Part shown: positions 17,494-26,621 of the stretch, in pieces
How the letters are laid out: every line of letters starts with the position of its first letter
Position numbering within the stretch: the stretch's first letter is position 1
NCBI GenBank assembly: GCA_035946615.1
Contig: DASYZB010000055.1
Location: 1 to 64,000 of the forward strand
DNA length: 64,000 nt
DNA from: Verrucomicrobiia bacterium
Lineage (GTDB): Bacteria > Verrucomicrobiota > Verrucomicrobiia > Limisphaerales > UBA8199
Direction: 5' to 3'
Made by a program: the position numbers and the translations under genes
The notes under the pieces: generated by a model
Seen by the model: the letters and a program-made list of their open reading frames with translations, nothing else
Told to the model about the DNA's origin: nothing
Database searches by the model: none

Positions 17494-19797
17494 TTAGGGC
17501 GAACGTTCAAATTCCTTATTAACCTGCTTTAACCGTTTAGCCTCTTCAAGCTGGATTTCCTTCTCGGTCTGGCGCACGGCGGGCATCTTGTCCTTCTCGG
17601 CTTTGGCTGTCAGGGCGGCCACTTCCGGTGTCGGCAGGACCGTGGGCCGTATCAGAACGATGAGTTCGGTCCTCTGTTCCTCCGCCGAGGACGATCGAAA
17701 CAAATATCCCAGCAAGGGAATGTCCTTCAGGAAGGGCATGCCAGAATTGTTGGCGTTTTTGGTCGTTTCAATCAACCCGCCCAGCATGATCGTATCGCGG
17801 TCGCGCACGGCCACCTTGGCTGCAGCGTCCTTCGAGCTGGTGATCGGCACGTCGCCCACGTTCTGGATGGTGACATTGCCTTCGAAGCTGTCGATCTTGG
17901 TGTGGATATCCATGACCACTAGGCCATCGGGATTGATCAGTGGAGTCACTTCCAGTGTCACCCCGATCTGGAGTTGCTGGATCGAGGCATAACCCCCGAA
18001 GGCCCCGCCCCCATAATAGCTCGAAACAGGATAGGGCCGGTCTTCCCCGATGAACAGGGTGGCCGGCACGGCATGGGAAGTCTGGATACGTGGGCGCTGC
18101 AGGATTTTTGCTTTGGTGCTGCTGGCCAACGCTGTGATCGAGGCATCCAGGTCGTTGCCCAAGTGGGCCAAATAGCTGAAGCCGCCCGGCACGCTGCCCG
18201 CCAGGTTGGTGGCGCCGCTTGCCAAAAAGCTGCTGCCCGAAAGCAGATTGTTATTATTCAGCGCGCCAATCCCGCTAAAATAGTTGCCCGGATGCGACGG
18301 CGAGGTCTGCAGGTAACTGACCCCGAGGTTGCTTGAATCATCTAAAGAGACTTGGATGATGACTGCCTCGATTAAAACCTGCGCCAGCACGATGTCCAAT
18401 TTGGCAACCACGTCTTTGATCATCTTCATGTCCTCGCGCGAGGCGAAGATGAGCAACGAATTGGTGCGTTGATCCGCAATGATCTTGGTCTGGCCCAGCA
18501 CCTGGATTTCCCCGGCGGTGGAAGCCTTCTTAATGATATTCTGCAGCCGTTGAGTGAAACTGGTGCCGACACCCGCGCGCTGGGCGGGAGCCGCTTGCAT
18601 GGGAATGACCTCGCCGTAGGGGGTCATGGTCCCAGGCATGCCCCCGCCGTAACCACCTACGCCGCCATATCCACCCACGCCCCCATAACCACCCATGCCC
18701 CCTGCACCGCCGTAACCGCCTGCCCCCATTCCGGCATGGTATCCACCGCCCGCCTGGCCCCCTGCGCTTGCGCCCACAGTCGTGGTGCCTCCGCCGGCAC
18801 TAATGCTGTTGAGAGCGCTGGCCATATCGGTAGCGAGGGCGTATTTGATCGGGATGACTTCCGAGATGTATTCCGATGGCACGGCCACATCGATTTCTTT
18901 TACCATTTCCAACATCCGTTTGACGTTCTCAGTGTAATCCCGCAGCACCAGGATTTGGCTGCTATCGATGGGCAGAATCGCATTGGGAATCTTGGCCAAG
19001 GGCTGCAAGACCTGCACCACCTCGCTGGGCTTGGCGTATTTCAACTGCACCACGTGCGTGATGTACTGGCCGATGTCAGGCAATTGTTCGGGCGTTTGTT
19101 TGTTCCATGCCGCCCCAGCCGAACCGGCCTCAGCCATCGGAACCGCTTTGACGAATTTGTCCCCGATGTTGATCATCGAAATCCCATTGAGGGCCAGCAC
19201 CGCGTCAAAGGCTTCAATGGCCTCGCTCCTGGTTAAAGGGGTTTGCGTGCGCAATGTAATGGTTGGAGCGGGGAGCGTCGTGGGACGCAACACGGTGCGC
19301 CCGACCAGCTCGGCATAAACCTCCAGGACCTGGTTCAGGTCTGTGGCAGGAAAACTAATTGTCCCGGCCGGGATTGTTTCCTGCGGAGGGCCGTTGGTGC
19401 TGCGGGGAGATGGCCGGGCCACAATCTGGTCTCCGGGCGCAATCGTGGCGCGCGGAGGCGCGACGTTGGTGGGCGCTGCCGTAGCGGGCACGTTGGGGAC
19501 TACAATGCTGTTGCTGCTGAGGGTGGGCACAGGGCGCAAGGTGGTGCGTGGAGTAATGGCTGGCGCCGAGGGCGCAGCAGCGGGGGGGACAACAGGCGGA
19601 ACCCGGATTGGGGGCGCCACCTGAGCCGGTTGAACCCCTACGCCATTGTTGCTTCCGTCAAGAGCTCTGAGCAAGGCCTGCTCGATGAGCGTTTGGTTGC
19701 TGAGCGTCTCGCCCGTGGGCGGCGGTGAAAAGCTTTCTTGCGCCTGGACCTGGCCGCACAAAGCCAGGCAACAGAGAGAGAGGAGGGTAGTCTTCAC
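17494..19797 (-). CDS. gspD: Secretin (GspD/PilQ-like outer-membrane channel)
   Basis: 767 aa with a signal peptide (LLSLCCLALCGQVQA). A Pro/Ala-rich N-region is followed by N-domains (PATDLNQVLEVYAELVGRTV; HVVQLKYAKPSEVVQVLQPL; PIKYALATDMASALNSI). A long glycine/tyrosine-rich insertion (about residues 345-395) sits inside the N3-like domain. The C-terminal secretin core is clear: VLAQVLIEAVIIQVSLDD, VTLEVTPLINPDGLVVMDI, DRDTIMLGGLI and PLLGYLFRS. It forms the outer-membrane ring for export. It overlaps the pilO-like gene by 4 bp and is the last gene of the operon. Confidence 0.93.
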   Translation of the reverse strand: MKTTLLSLCCLALCGQVQAQESFSPPPTGETLSNQTLIEQALLRALDGSNNGVGVQPAQVAPPIRVPPVVPPAAAPSAPAITPRTTLRPVPTLSSNSIVVPNVPATAAPTNVAPPRATIAPGDQIVARPSPRSTNGPPQETIPAGTISFPATDLNQVLEVYAELVGRTVLRPTTLPAPTITLRTQTPLTRSEAIEAFDAVLALNGISMINIGDKFVKAVPMAEAGSAGAAWNKQTPEQLPDIGQYITHVVQLKYAKPSEVVQVLQPLAKIPNAILPIDSSQILVLRDYTENVKRMLEMVKEIDVAVPSEYISEVIPIKYALATDMASALNSISAGGGTTTVGASAGGQAGGGYHAGMGAGGYGGAGGMGGYGGVGGYGGVGGYGGGMPGTMTPYGEVIPMQAAPAQRAGVGTSFTQRLQNIIKKASTAGEIQVLGQTKIIADQRTNSLLIFASREDMKMIKDVVAKLDIVLAQVLIEAVIIQVSLDDSSNLGVSYLQTSPSHPGNYFSGIGALNNNNLLSGSSFLASGATNLAGSVPGGFSYLAHLGNDLDASITALASSTKAKILQRPRIQTSHAVPATLFIGEDRPYPVSSYYGGGAFGGYASIQQLQIGVTLEVTPLINPDGLVVMDIHTKIDSFEGNVTIQNVGDVPITSSKDAAAKVAVRDRDTIMLGGLIETTKNANNSGMPFLKDIPLLGYLFRSSSAEEQRTELIVLIRPTVLPTPEVAALTAKAEKDKMPAVRQTEKEIQLEEAKRLKQVNKEFERSP

Positions 19798-20447
19798 TTT
19801 ATTTTGGGAGGTTTGTTTGGCGGCCGGCCCGAAGCGCTCGAGAAGGAGGGTGGCGATGGCCCACGCGCCCCAGGTGTGTGGGGGCCGCTGGGAGTTCGGC
19901 CGGGTTTTGCTGTGGTGGTTTTCTGGTAACTGGCTACCAACGTGACGCTGCCCATCAACTGCTGGCGCGGGGCATCCGGACGCAAGTTCAGGTCGCGCAC
20001 GCGGATTTGGGAATTGCCGGAGCCGAGATTATAAAGGAAATTGACTAGCTGCTCTTCCCCCGCCTGCACGCCAATGCTTTGGCTCTTCTCAATAAAAAAC
20101 TGGTTGGTGGTGGTTTTGGTGGTCGAGTTGGAAGTGGGATGGACCCCGCTTTGGCCGGCCTGCATTTGGACCGTGTTGGCGAATTGAAACCCTTGTTCCT
20201 CAGCCGGCACATCGGAACCCTCGGAAGCCAGCTCCCGAATACCGCGCATATACGCGTTGGTCTGGGCGATTTCGGCCTCGAACTTGGCTATCTTTAGCTC
20301 CGCCTCCTCGTGCCGCGCCTGCATCACGCTCAAATCCGAGAAATGCGGGAATACGAACAACAAGTTCAGCACGATAAACAGCAACGCCCCTGCAGCGACA
20401 ACGACCCGCTTCTCGAATGGGCGCAAGTTGTTCCAATATTCGTTCAT
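19794..20447 (-). CDS. PilO/GspM-like inner-membrane assembly protein
   Basis: 217 aa. A cytoplasmic start (MNEYWNNLRPFEKRVVVAAG) precedes one membrane helix (ALLFIVLNLLFVFPHF), a coiled-coil (RHEEAELKIAKFEAEIAQTN) and a small ferredoxin-like domain (QLVNFLYNLGSGNSQIRV... LRPDAPRQQLMGSVTLVASY). This is the PilO/GspM pattern. The C-terminus is a Pro/Ser-rich tail. 4-bp overlaps with both neighbours mark a tight operon; it should pair with the PilN-like half of the upstream gene. Confidence 0.8.
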   Translation of the reverse strand: MNEYWNNLRPFEKRVVVAAGALLFIVLNLLFVFPHFSDLSVMQARHEEAELKIAKFEAEIAQTNAYMRGIRELASEGSDVPAEEQGFQFANTVQMQAGQSGVHPTSNSTTKTTTNQFFIEKSQSIGVQAGEEQLVNFLYNLGSGNSQIRVRDLNLRPDAPRQQLMGSVTLVASYQKTTTAKPGRTPSGPHTPGARGPSPPSFSSASGRPPNKPPKIK

Positions 20448-22255
20448 TGCGCCTCCGCTCGTTTAAGCTCCAATCTCAGGCTCCAGGCCGCAATCGAGCC
20501 CTGGTCCCGATACTGGAGGCTGTCGCCTCGGTTGGGATCGAACAACGGCTGGCCATCGACCGTCGCCCGGCGCATGGCGGCCTCGAATTCGAGTAAAGAC
20601 CGGATTTGGCCCGCCGGTGCGGTGCCGCTCAGGCTGAGCCGGCTGCCTTGATTGAAATTCAGACTGTCGAGAGTCACTTCCGCCGGCAGCAGGCGCGCCG
20701 TGGTATTCCAGCAGTCCAGGGCGGCGTACTTGAGGTCCTGCCTCTCTTTAAGGACTTTGAACTTGTCGCGCAGTTGGATGGCGTTGGTATAAGTCGGACC
20801 CAGGAGGGCAACCTGTGATTCCACCGCATCGGTGAGGTAAGTGGCGTAAGCGAGCCGGGCCATGAAGACAGCCACATATAAGAGATAAATGGCCGCCACG
20901 ACAAATAATCCGCGCAGCCAGAGCCGATCGACAAATTGCTGCTGGTAACGCAAAGAGTACTCTTCCGGGAGCAAATTGGCGCGCGGCTCGGCCTGGGCTG
21001 AACGCCGGGCGGTCAACGCGGCCAGGTCCATCGAGGCCATCGGCGTGAGCGTGTCAATGGGTTGTTCGAGCCCGGCGCGCAAAGCCGGTTCCCACTCGGC
21101 GGCCCCAACGTCGGCGACCAAGTGCCAGCCGGGCGGCGAGGTCAACCACCCTTCCAATTCGCCCGCCCAGGTCATTTGCATCAATTGCTCTTTGAGCGCC
21201 GCTGGCCGATTGGCGGCAGGCAGCGTGAGAAAATCGAGGTTTTGGAGCACGCCCCCATACCACCAGGCCACCAGCGCACTGTCCTTGCCTCCAGCCGCTT
21301 CGGGATAAATCCACGCCCCATCCTCCGTAATAGCCGTGGTCTGCAACTGATCCAGCAACGGCAACTCGAGGCGGTCAGCCATGTACCCCTGGCCTTCGAG
21401 CTTGCCCAGGAACTCCTCGACGATGTTGCGCGCCACAACCGACACGATCACCGTCTGCATGTTCCCGCTGGTATGAGGCAACACGTGAAGGCTCCAGACG
21501 ATTTGCGCCACAGGCATCGGTGAGAGCTTCTCGAGCTGCAGCTCGACCATCGACAGGGTTTCATTGAAATCGCTCCGGGGAAGCTGCACGACCCGCAGAA
21601 AGACATGCTCGGGCGGCAACCAGGCGATATTAAGTTTGCGCTGAAAGAGCGTTCGCCAATCCTTCGCCACGACTTTCGAAGGCAACCGCTCCGCTTCGAC
21701 GCAAGTCTGCTCCCGGCCCAAAACATACTTGCTGCCGTGAGCATCAAAATGCCATAACCGGCGCGCCTGGGGGCCGACTTCCAGAACGTTGCAGGAGCGG
21801 ATAGCCGAAGCGGTCGCGCGGCTCGGGACTTTGCCGCTGAATTTCGAGGGCAACGCCGACGTCCCTTGCGCCGGCTTGGGTTTCAGCTTCAGAAAGCGGA
21901 AAGCCAAAAGACCCAGCAGGCAAACGGCAATACCCGCAGCGGGATAAAAAGAAGGGTTGCTCTGCCAGCGATGAACCATTTCCAGCAGATGGGATTTGGT
22001 ATGCGCCGCGCCGGGCGGGGCTGGCGCAGCAACGGCGTTTGTTTTCGCGTTCGCGTTAGTTTTGGTGGCCGCGCCCCTGGGCAGGGGCTTGGCCCGGTTG
22101 GTCTTAACCACCGGATGCGCCGTAGCCGCAGCGCCGTTTGTTATAGCCCCAATCCTGCGCGGAAAAGGCACCATCTCACTGGCAGCGCCCGCGCCAAGTA
22201 GGGCAAGACCCAGCGCAAGGCTGGCGATTAGCAGGCGCAGCCCCAGGCCGGTCAC
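20444..22255 (-). CDS. PilM/PilN-like (GspL-type) pilus assembly protein
   Basis: About 603 aa from the GTG at 22255, which places a hydrophobic segment (LRLLIASLALGLALLGAG) at the N-terminus. The frame upstream of it lies in repeat DNA. After a Pro/Lys/Thr-rich linker and a second hydrophobic segment (AAGIAVCLLGLLAF) comes an actin-like PilM/GspL region (residues about 190-440). A PilN-like part follows: LRGLFVVAAIYLLYVAVFMARLAY as membrane helix, a coiled coil, and a ferredoxin-like end (EVTLDSLNFNQGSRLSLSG). PilM and PilN functions appear combined as in GspL. It links the ATPase to PilO and the secretin. Confidence 0.75.
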   Translation of the reverse strand: MTGLGLRLLIASLALGLALLGAGAASEMVPFPRRIGAITNGAAATAHPVVKTNRAKPLPRGAATKTNANAKTNAVAAPAPPGAAHTKSHLLEMVHRWQSNPSFYPAAGIAVCLLGLLAFRFLKLKPKPAQGTSALPSKFSGKVPSRATASAIRSCNVLEVGPQARRLWHFDAHGSKYVLGREQTCVEAERLPSKVVAKDWRTLFQRKLNIAWLPPEHVFLRVVQLPRSDFNETLSMVELQLEKLSPMPVAQIVWSLHVLPHTSGNMQTVIVSVVARNIVEEFLGKLEGQGYMADRLELPLLDQLQTTAITEDGAWIYPEAAGGKDSALVAWWYGGVLQNLDFLTLPAANRPAALKEQLMQMTWAGELEGWLTSPPGWHLVADVGAAEWEPALRAGLEQPIDTLTPMASMDLAALTARRSAQAEPRANLLPEEYSLRYQQQFVDRLWLRGLFVVAAIYLLYVAVFMARLAYATYLTDAVESQVALLGPTYTNAIQLRDKFKVLKERQDLKYAALDCWNTTARLLPAEVTLDSLNFNQGSRLSLSGTAPAGQIRSLLEFEAAMRRATVDGQPLFDPNRGDSLQYRDQGSIAAWSLRLELKRAEAQ

Positions 22256-22566
22256 ATTATACCACCCATATCGGCGCCGCTGGCGAATCCTATTAACACA
22301 CCGCTTTAGTGGGGTGAGGGACGTCCGGGAGGCTTGCGAAACCGTTTCAACGGTTTCCACGGCGTGCGAGAAACCGTTGAAACGGTTTCTAAGGACTTGC
22401 CGGCCCCAGACACCCCGCTGAAGCGGGGTCTTAATGAGAGCGCCTGGTGTCGAGCCCTCGGGATTATGAAATGTTTTGGTTGGCTGGGTCATCTTACACC
22501 AGCGGAGCCGGCGCCACTGCAAGAAATTCAGAAGACTCTCCATTACACGATAACTCCGATGGCTGC
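22256..22566. repeat. Palindromic repeat block between gspE and pilM/N
   Basis: This 311-bp gap interrupts the secretion operon and holds no convincing gene. GAAACCGTTTCAACGGTTTC (22338-22357) and GAAACCGTTGAAACGGTTTC (22370-22389) are exact reverse complements and each is nearly palindromic. A 7-bp-stem hairpin follows (ACCCCGC 22412-22418, GCGGGGT 22423-22429). An imperfect partner, CACCGC...GGGGTG, lies at 22299-22316. Together they look like a REP-type composite able to form cruciforms or an attenuator. Confidence 0.65.
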
Positions 22567-24321
22567 TCAACTCTTCACCCATACCTCGGCTTTGGTATCC
22601 TCTATCAAGGCGTCGAGATGCTCTTCGATCTGAGTTACACGCAGCACTTCTTCGATCGTTGTCTGCGCGGCGCGCACTTTGTTCCAGCCATCCGTCCGCA
22701 GGGTGCGCATGCCGGCTTCAATGGCCTTTTGAGCGATGGTCGAGGCCGGCGCGCGATTGAGAATCAGCGGACGCAATGCCTCGCTCAGGATGAGCAATTC
22801 ATAAATCCCCATTCGTCCCTGGTAGCCTAACTGCCGGCATTGTTCGCACCCGGCCCCGCGCCAGAATTTCGCAGTTCCAATCTCGTCCTCGGGAAAACCA
22901 ATACGGCGCAGGTAGTTGGGTTCGACCTTCTGCTCCTCCTTGCAATGGGCGCAAATCGTGCGGACCAGCCGTTGGGCCATCACCGCTTCAACCGACGAAG
23001 CCACCAGGAATGGCTCGATGCCCATATCGATCAAACGCGTAAAGGCGCTTGGCGCATCGTTTGTATGCAGGGTGCTGAACACCAAGTGCCCCGTCAGCGC
23101 CGCCCGGATGGCAATCTCAGCCGTCTCCAGGTCGCGAATCTCACCGACCATGATGACGTTGGGGTCCTGCCGCAGGATATGCCGCAAGCCCATCGCGAAG
23201 GTCAACCCGATTTCGGGCCGCACCGCAATCTGGTTGATCCCTTTGAGTTCATACTCGACCGGCTCCTCGATCGTGATGATGCGCTTGTGCACCGAATTAA
23301 TCGTGCTCAAAAACGCATAGAGCGAGGTCGATTTGCCTGAGCCGGTCGGCCCGGTTACCAGGAAAATCCCGTGCGGTTTGATGATGATTTCGCGAATCGC
23401 CTGCTCTTCAATCGGGGCAAAACCCAGCTTGTCCAGGCTCAAAAAGATTTTGCCGCGCGTCAGCAACCGCAACGAGACGCTCTCGCCATAGACGGTCGGC
23501 ACCGTGGAAACGCGGATGTCGATTTCCTCGCCTTTAATCCGCACGTTGATGCGCCCGTCCTGCGGGAGGCGCTTCTCGGAAATGTTCATGCCGGACATGA
23601 CCTTGATGCGCGAGATGAGGGCTGCCTGAAAACGCTTGAGCTGCGGCGGCATTGGGGTCTGGTGCAGGATGCCGTCAATCCGGTAACGGATGCGCAATTC
23701 GTCTTCGGCCGGCTCGAAATGGATGTCGGTCGCCCGGTCTTTAAAGGCCTCCCAGATTACCTGGTTGACAAACTTGATGACGCTGGCTTCCTGATCGGTC
23801 TCGGTGATTTCCTTGTCCAGCGGCAGGTCCAAGTCCATCGGGGCTTCTTCCTGGTCGAGTTCGCCCAACGTCTCGGCGCCGACGCCGTAAAAGTTCTTCA
23901 AGGCCTTCTCTATCTCGGGTTTAGTGGCCAGCGCGAATTGCACCGAGCCGCGCGCGTCAAATCGCACGGCGTTGAGCATGGCCGTATCGAAAGGATTGCT
24001 CACCGCCACCTGGACGGCGCCATCCTGGACCTGGGTGGGCAGCACAGAATATTGAAAGGCCACCTTGGTCGAAATCCGGTTGCGCGCTTCGGCGGGTACC
24101 TTGAGCTTGGGCAGGTCCAGGAAAGGCCAGTTCAGGGCTTGGGCGAGCTTCTGCAAGAAAACATCCTCGGCCAGCCCGCTTTCGCGGCAAATAAACCCTA
24201 GCAACGTCTCTTGTGAGCCGCTCTCAACGGCCACCTTCCAGGCCTTGGTCCACTCGTCGAATTTCTCGGGAGTGGCCAAGCCCATTTTAGACAAAAACTC
24301 TTTTAATGAAATGAATGCCAT
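22567..24321 (-). CDS. gspE: GspE/PilB-type assembly ATPase
   Basis: 584 aa, full length. The N-terminal MshEN domain (residues 1-150) is followed by the AAA core: Walker A GPTGSGKS at 324-331, Asp box near ITIEEPVEYELKGINQ, Walker B DPNVIMVGEIRD at 386-397, and the His box HLVFSTLHTNDA at 412-423. A four-cysteine zinc site is present as CAHC (457-460) and CEQC (492-495), as in PilB and GspE. The hexamer powers pseudopilus or pilus assembly. First gene of the secretion operon; downstream pilM/N follows after a repeat block. Confidence 0.94.
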   Translation of the reverse strand: MAFISLKEFLSKMGLATPEKFDEWTKAWKVAVESGSQETLLGFICRESGLAEDVFLQKLAQALNWPFLDLPKLKVPAEARNRISTKVAFQYSVLPTQVQDGAVQVAVSNPFDTAMLNAVRFDARGSVQFALATKPEIEKALKNFYGVGAETLGELDQEEAPMDLDLPLDKEITETDQEASVIKFVNQVIWEAFKDRATDIHFEPAEDELRIRYRIDGILHQTPMPPQLKRFQAALISRIKVMSGMNISEKRLPQDGRINVRIKGEEIDIRVSTVPTVYGESVSLRLLTRGKIFLSLDKLGFAPIEEQAIREIIIKPHGIFLVTGPTGSGKSTSLYAFLSTINSVHKRIITIEEPVEYELKGINQIAVRPEIGLTFAMGLRHILRQDPNVIMVGEIRDLETAEIAIRAALTGHLVFSTLHTNDAPSAFTRLIDMGIEPFLVASSVEAVMAQRLVRTICAHCKEEQKVEPNYLRRIGFPEDEIGTAKFWRGAGCEQCRQLGYQGRMGIYELLILSEALRPLILNRAPASTIAQKAIEAGMRTLRTDGWNKVRAAQTTIEEVLRVTQIEEHLDALIEDTKAEVWVKS

Positions 24322-24367
24322 GGATCACCGACTAATCATTAGTCCTTAATTACACGTCAAAATATGA

Positions 24368-24748
24368 AAAGTTGCGCAACGGGTCAAAGTATTTAGAGCC
24401 CTTTGCGCAGTTCTGGTCTGTCCCGAAGATAAGGCAAGGACTTGCTCTACCAATTGGACCAGTGATTTGGGTAATAAGAATGTTAGTTACTTCGTGGGCT
24501 TGGATTCAGTTGAGGGCAGCAATACCAGCCTGCTGTCCGGCGACAGAAATCTCAGCAACAGTCTGACGGCGGGCAGCCGTCTCTTAACGCTGACTACGAA
24601 CGTGACCCTCGGGTGGACCAAAGAAACTCACTTTGAAAAGGGAAACATTTGCTTTGCAGATGGCAGTGTGGATCAGTTTACAAACGGGCATTTTGGCACA
24701 GCCAATGAAGCTCTAGGTCTTGGCACGAATCGCTTGGCTGTCCCGTAA
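24368..24748 (+). pseudogene. 5'-truncated prepilin-like gene (verrucomicrobial pseudopilin)
   Basis: The plus-strand frame after the TGA at 24365 reads through KVFRAL, LVCPEDKART, SYFVGLDSVEGSNTSLLSGDRN, then HFEKGNICFADGSVDQ and ends at a TAA at 24746-24748. This order (CPxD, YF-hG-hD, GDRN, H-x-x-GN-hhh-DGSV) is the C-terminal half of the abundant verrucomicrobial prepilin-type proteins. The N-terminal methylation helix and the usual segment between VFRAL and the CPxD motif are gone, and there is no start codon. It is a remnant next to, and divergent from, the GspE gene. Confidence 0.7.
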
Positions 24749-24804
24749 TCGGTCTGACATAAGGCTTTTGCAGCCTCTCCATCCCCACCCAGGCGGCTGA
24801 ACTT

Positions 24805-25461
24805 TCAAAATACGCAAGGCTTGCCCAGCGCCTGGGCCAAGCGTGTTAGATATTGCTCGCGCGGAATGGTTACCCCGCCTAATTGCGTCGTAATGGGCGT
24901 CAGCATTTGGATGTCAAGTAGCGTGAACCCCCGGCCTTCGAGGTGCCGGACCAGGTGGTATAAGGCCACTTTCGAGCCGTTGCTCACCCGGTGGAACATG
25001 GATTCTCCGGCAAAAAAGCCGCCCACGGCCACGCCATAAATGCCGCCCGCAAGCTCATCACCCTGCCAGCATTCAACGCTATGAGCATGGCCCGCCTGGT
25101 GCAGGCCAGTGTAGGCCTCGAGAAATTCAGCCGTTATCCACGTCCTCCGGCGCCCGGGCCCCGGGGCGGCGCACCCCTCCATCACCTGCCGAAAGGCGCT
25201 ATCCCGAGTAACCCGAAACCCGCCTTGGCGGACAACCCTGGCCAGGCTGCGCGAAACATGGAACTCTCCCAGCTCGAAAATCGCTCGCGGGTCGGGCGAC
25301 CACCAACTCACCGGATTGGCTGTCCAGGGGAAAATGCCTGAACGATAGGCCAGCAGCAGCCGTTCCAAGGATAAATCACCCCCAACCGCCACCAGGCCCT
25401 CCGCGTCCGCCTCACGCGGATCCGGGAACCTCATCCGTTTGCCGAGGATGACTAAACTCAC
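24805..25461 (-). CDS. aat: Leucyl/phenylalanyl-tRNA-protein transferase
   Basis: About 218 aa from the GTG at 25461, which overlaps the stop of the DUF2017 gene as GTGA. The longer frame to 25521 lies inside that gene. Family signatures: MRFPDPREADAEGLVAVGGDLS, SGIFPWTANPVSWWSPDPR, VECWQGDELAGGIYGVAVGG and FAGESMFHRVSNGSKVAL. The enzyme adds Leu or Phe from tRNA to proteins with N-terminal Lys or Arg, making them substrates for ClpS-ClpAP. ClpS is encoded two genes upstream in the same operon. Confidence 0.95.
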   Translation of the reverse strand: MSLVILGKRMRFPDPREADAEGLVAVGGDLSLERLLLAYRSGIFPWTANPVSWWSPDPRAIFELGEFHVSRSLARVVRQGGFRVTRDSAFRQVMEGCAAPGPGRRRTWITAEFLEAYTGLHQAGHAHSVECWQGDELAGGIYGVAVGGFFAGESMFHRVSNGSKVALYHLVRHLEGRGFTLLDIQMLTPITTQLGGVTIPREQYLTRLAQALGKPCVF

Positions 25462-25919
25462 GTTTCTCCCAGTGCGTGCAGGAAGAACATCTGGTAAGCG
25501 CCTGCCATTTCCATTGCCCAAACCTGCGGCCCGCTCTGTTCATTCAAAACGCGCAGCGGTTCTTCGGGCGAGCCCAACAGCACCCAGCTCCCAACCCGGA
25601 TGTCATTGAGGATTTGCAGGAGCCATTCGATTTCCGAAGCGGAAATGGCCAGCCGCCACCCGGCCTGGTTCTCCGCCCATCGTTTCGGATCGGCCAGCAG
25701 GGCTTCCAATAGCTTTTTGTTCTCCGCCCGCTGCTCGGCCAGGGCCTCATCGAGCAGTTGCTGGCTGGACTCGATGTTGGGCATTCGGCCCTTTTTGCTG
25801 AGCGGTTGGTGGGCCGAAAAGACCCGCGGGTAGAGCCCGAGCAATCCCAGGAAAAGCGCCCTCTCCCGCTGCCCGAGCTGGAAGAGGAACCTGCCTTTTG
25901 CCGTGCGGATGAATTTCAC
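25458..25919 (-). CDS. DUF2017 family protein
   Basis: 153 aa, all-helical, without catalytic motifs. The core (KKLLEALLADPKRW... ISASEIEWLLQILNDIRVGSWVLLGSP) is characteristic of DUF2017. In actinobacteria members of this family stand next to clpS, and the same arrangement is seen here: it overlaps clpS by 4 bp upstream and aat by 4 bp downstream. A helper or regulator role in N-degron recognition is a reasonable guess. Confidence 0.8.
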   Translation of the reverse strand: MKFIRTAKGRFLFQLGQRERALFLGLLGLYPRVFSAHQPLSKKGRMPNIESSQQLLDEALAEQRAENKKLLEALLADPKRWAENQAGWRLAISASEIEWLLQILNDIRVGSWVLLGSPEEPLRVLNEQSGPQVWAMEMAGAYQMFFLHALGET

Positions 25920-26224
25920 TCGTCGCGCTCCATAGTGGCGTGCAAGGTGTGGCGCTGGAGTTGATGCACATAATGCTCGGCCTTTTCGAGGCTCTCGCGC
26001 ACCAGCACGCTCTTGCCCTGCTCATGGACCTGCAGCATGTGGAACTCGGCCTTCTTCCGCTGCCAGCCAAACACCTTCTGAAAAACATGAGTCACATAAT
26101 CCATATAGTTCACCGGGTCATTCCAGCAGATGACCAAGTACCCAGGCTCCAGGCTGGATTTGGATTCATCCTGCTGCTCCTCGATCTTTCCCGGCAATAT
26201 TTCAGGCGCCGCCGTTTCTGCCAT
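25916..26224 (-). CDS. clpS: ClpS, N-degron adaptor of ClpAP
   Basis: 102 aa. The ClpS fold is recognised by WNDPVNYMDYVTHVFQKVFG (the substrate pocket with NDP and the Asp), then the histidine and lysine of the pocket region and LVRESLEKAEHYVHQLQRH. The N-terminal 25 residues are a flexible acidic tail that would enter the ClpA pore. ClpS binds proteins starting with Leu, Phe, Tyr or Trp. First gene of clpS-DUF2017-aat, divergent from prc. Confidence 0.93.
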   Translation of the reverse strand: MAETAAPEILPGKIEEQQDESKSSLEPGYLVICWNDPVNYMDYVTHVFQKVFGWQRKKAEFHMLQVHEQGKSVLVRESLEKAEHYVHQLQRHTLHATMERDE

Positions 26225-26621
26225 GAACCCAAAATAAAAGTGGCCGCCTTCTTTGTCGAACCCAGAAGTTTGTCCGGTTCAGGCCAAAGACTTATGTTTT
26301 GGACTGCGCGCAGCTTGTGATGGGCGAGCAATCAGTCCCCGGCTTGACCAAACCACTCGGCAAAGGCTCCGACAAAGTTTCCGGCAAAGGAAGGCAAAAG
26401 GGACCTGCTAAATGTCCAAATTCCCGGCGCGGGAGCGCTCCCGCCGGGACTTTCTCAACAAAATCGCCACAACGTTATTGCCCAAATCCTGCAAATCCGG
26501 CAGAGTAAGCCTGTGACGAAAGGCGCTCCGGCGGTTGGAGGTAAAACCTCTGAACATTCCAAGGTGCAAACCGTCCAAGCTGTGTTATCGTTAGGCACTT
26601 TGGTTAAGCATTTTTTGAATC
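26225..26621. other. 397-bp intergenic region between clpS and prc
   Basis: No convincing gene. It must carry the divergent promoters of the clpS operon and prc. The main structure is a GC-rich near-palindrome at 26422-26449 (TCCCGG, then CGGGAGC/GCTCCCG, then CCGGGA, with a 2-nt bulge). The hairpin lacks a U tract, so it is more likely a repeat or operator than a terminator. The 35 bases before prc are AT-rich. Confidence 0.5.
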
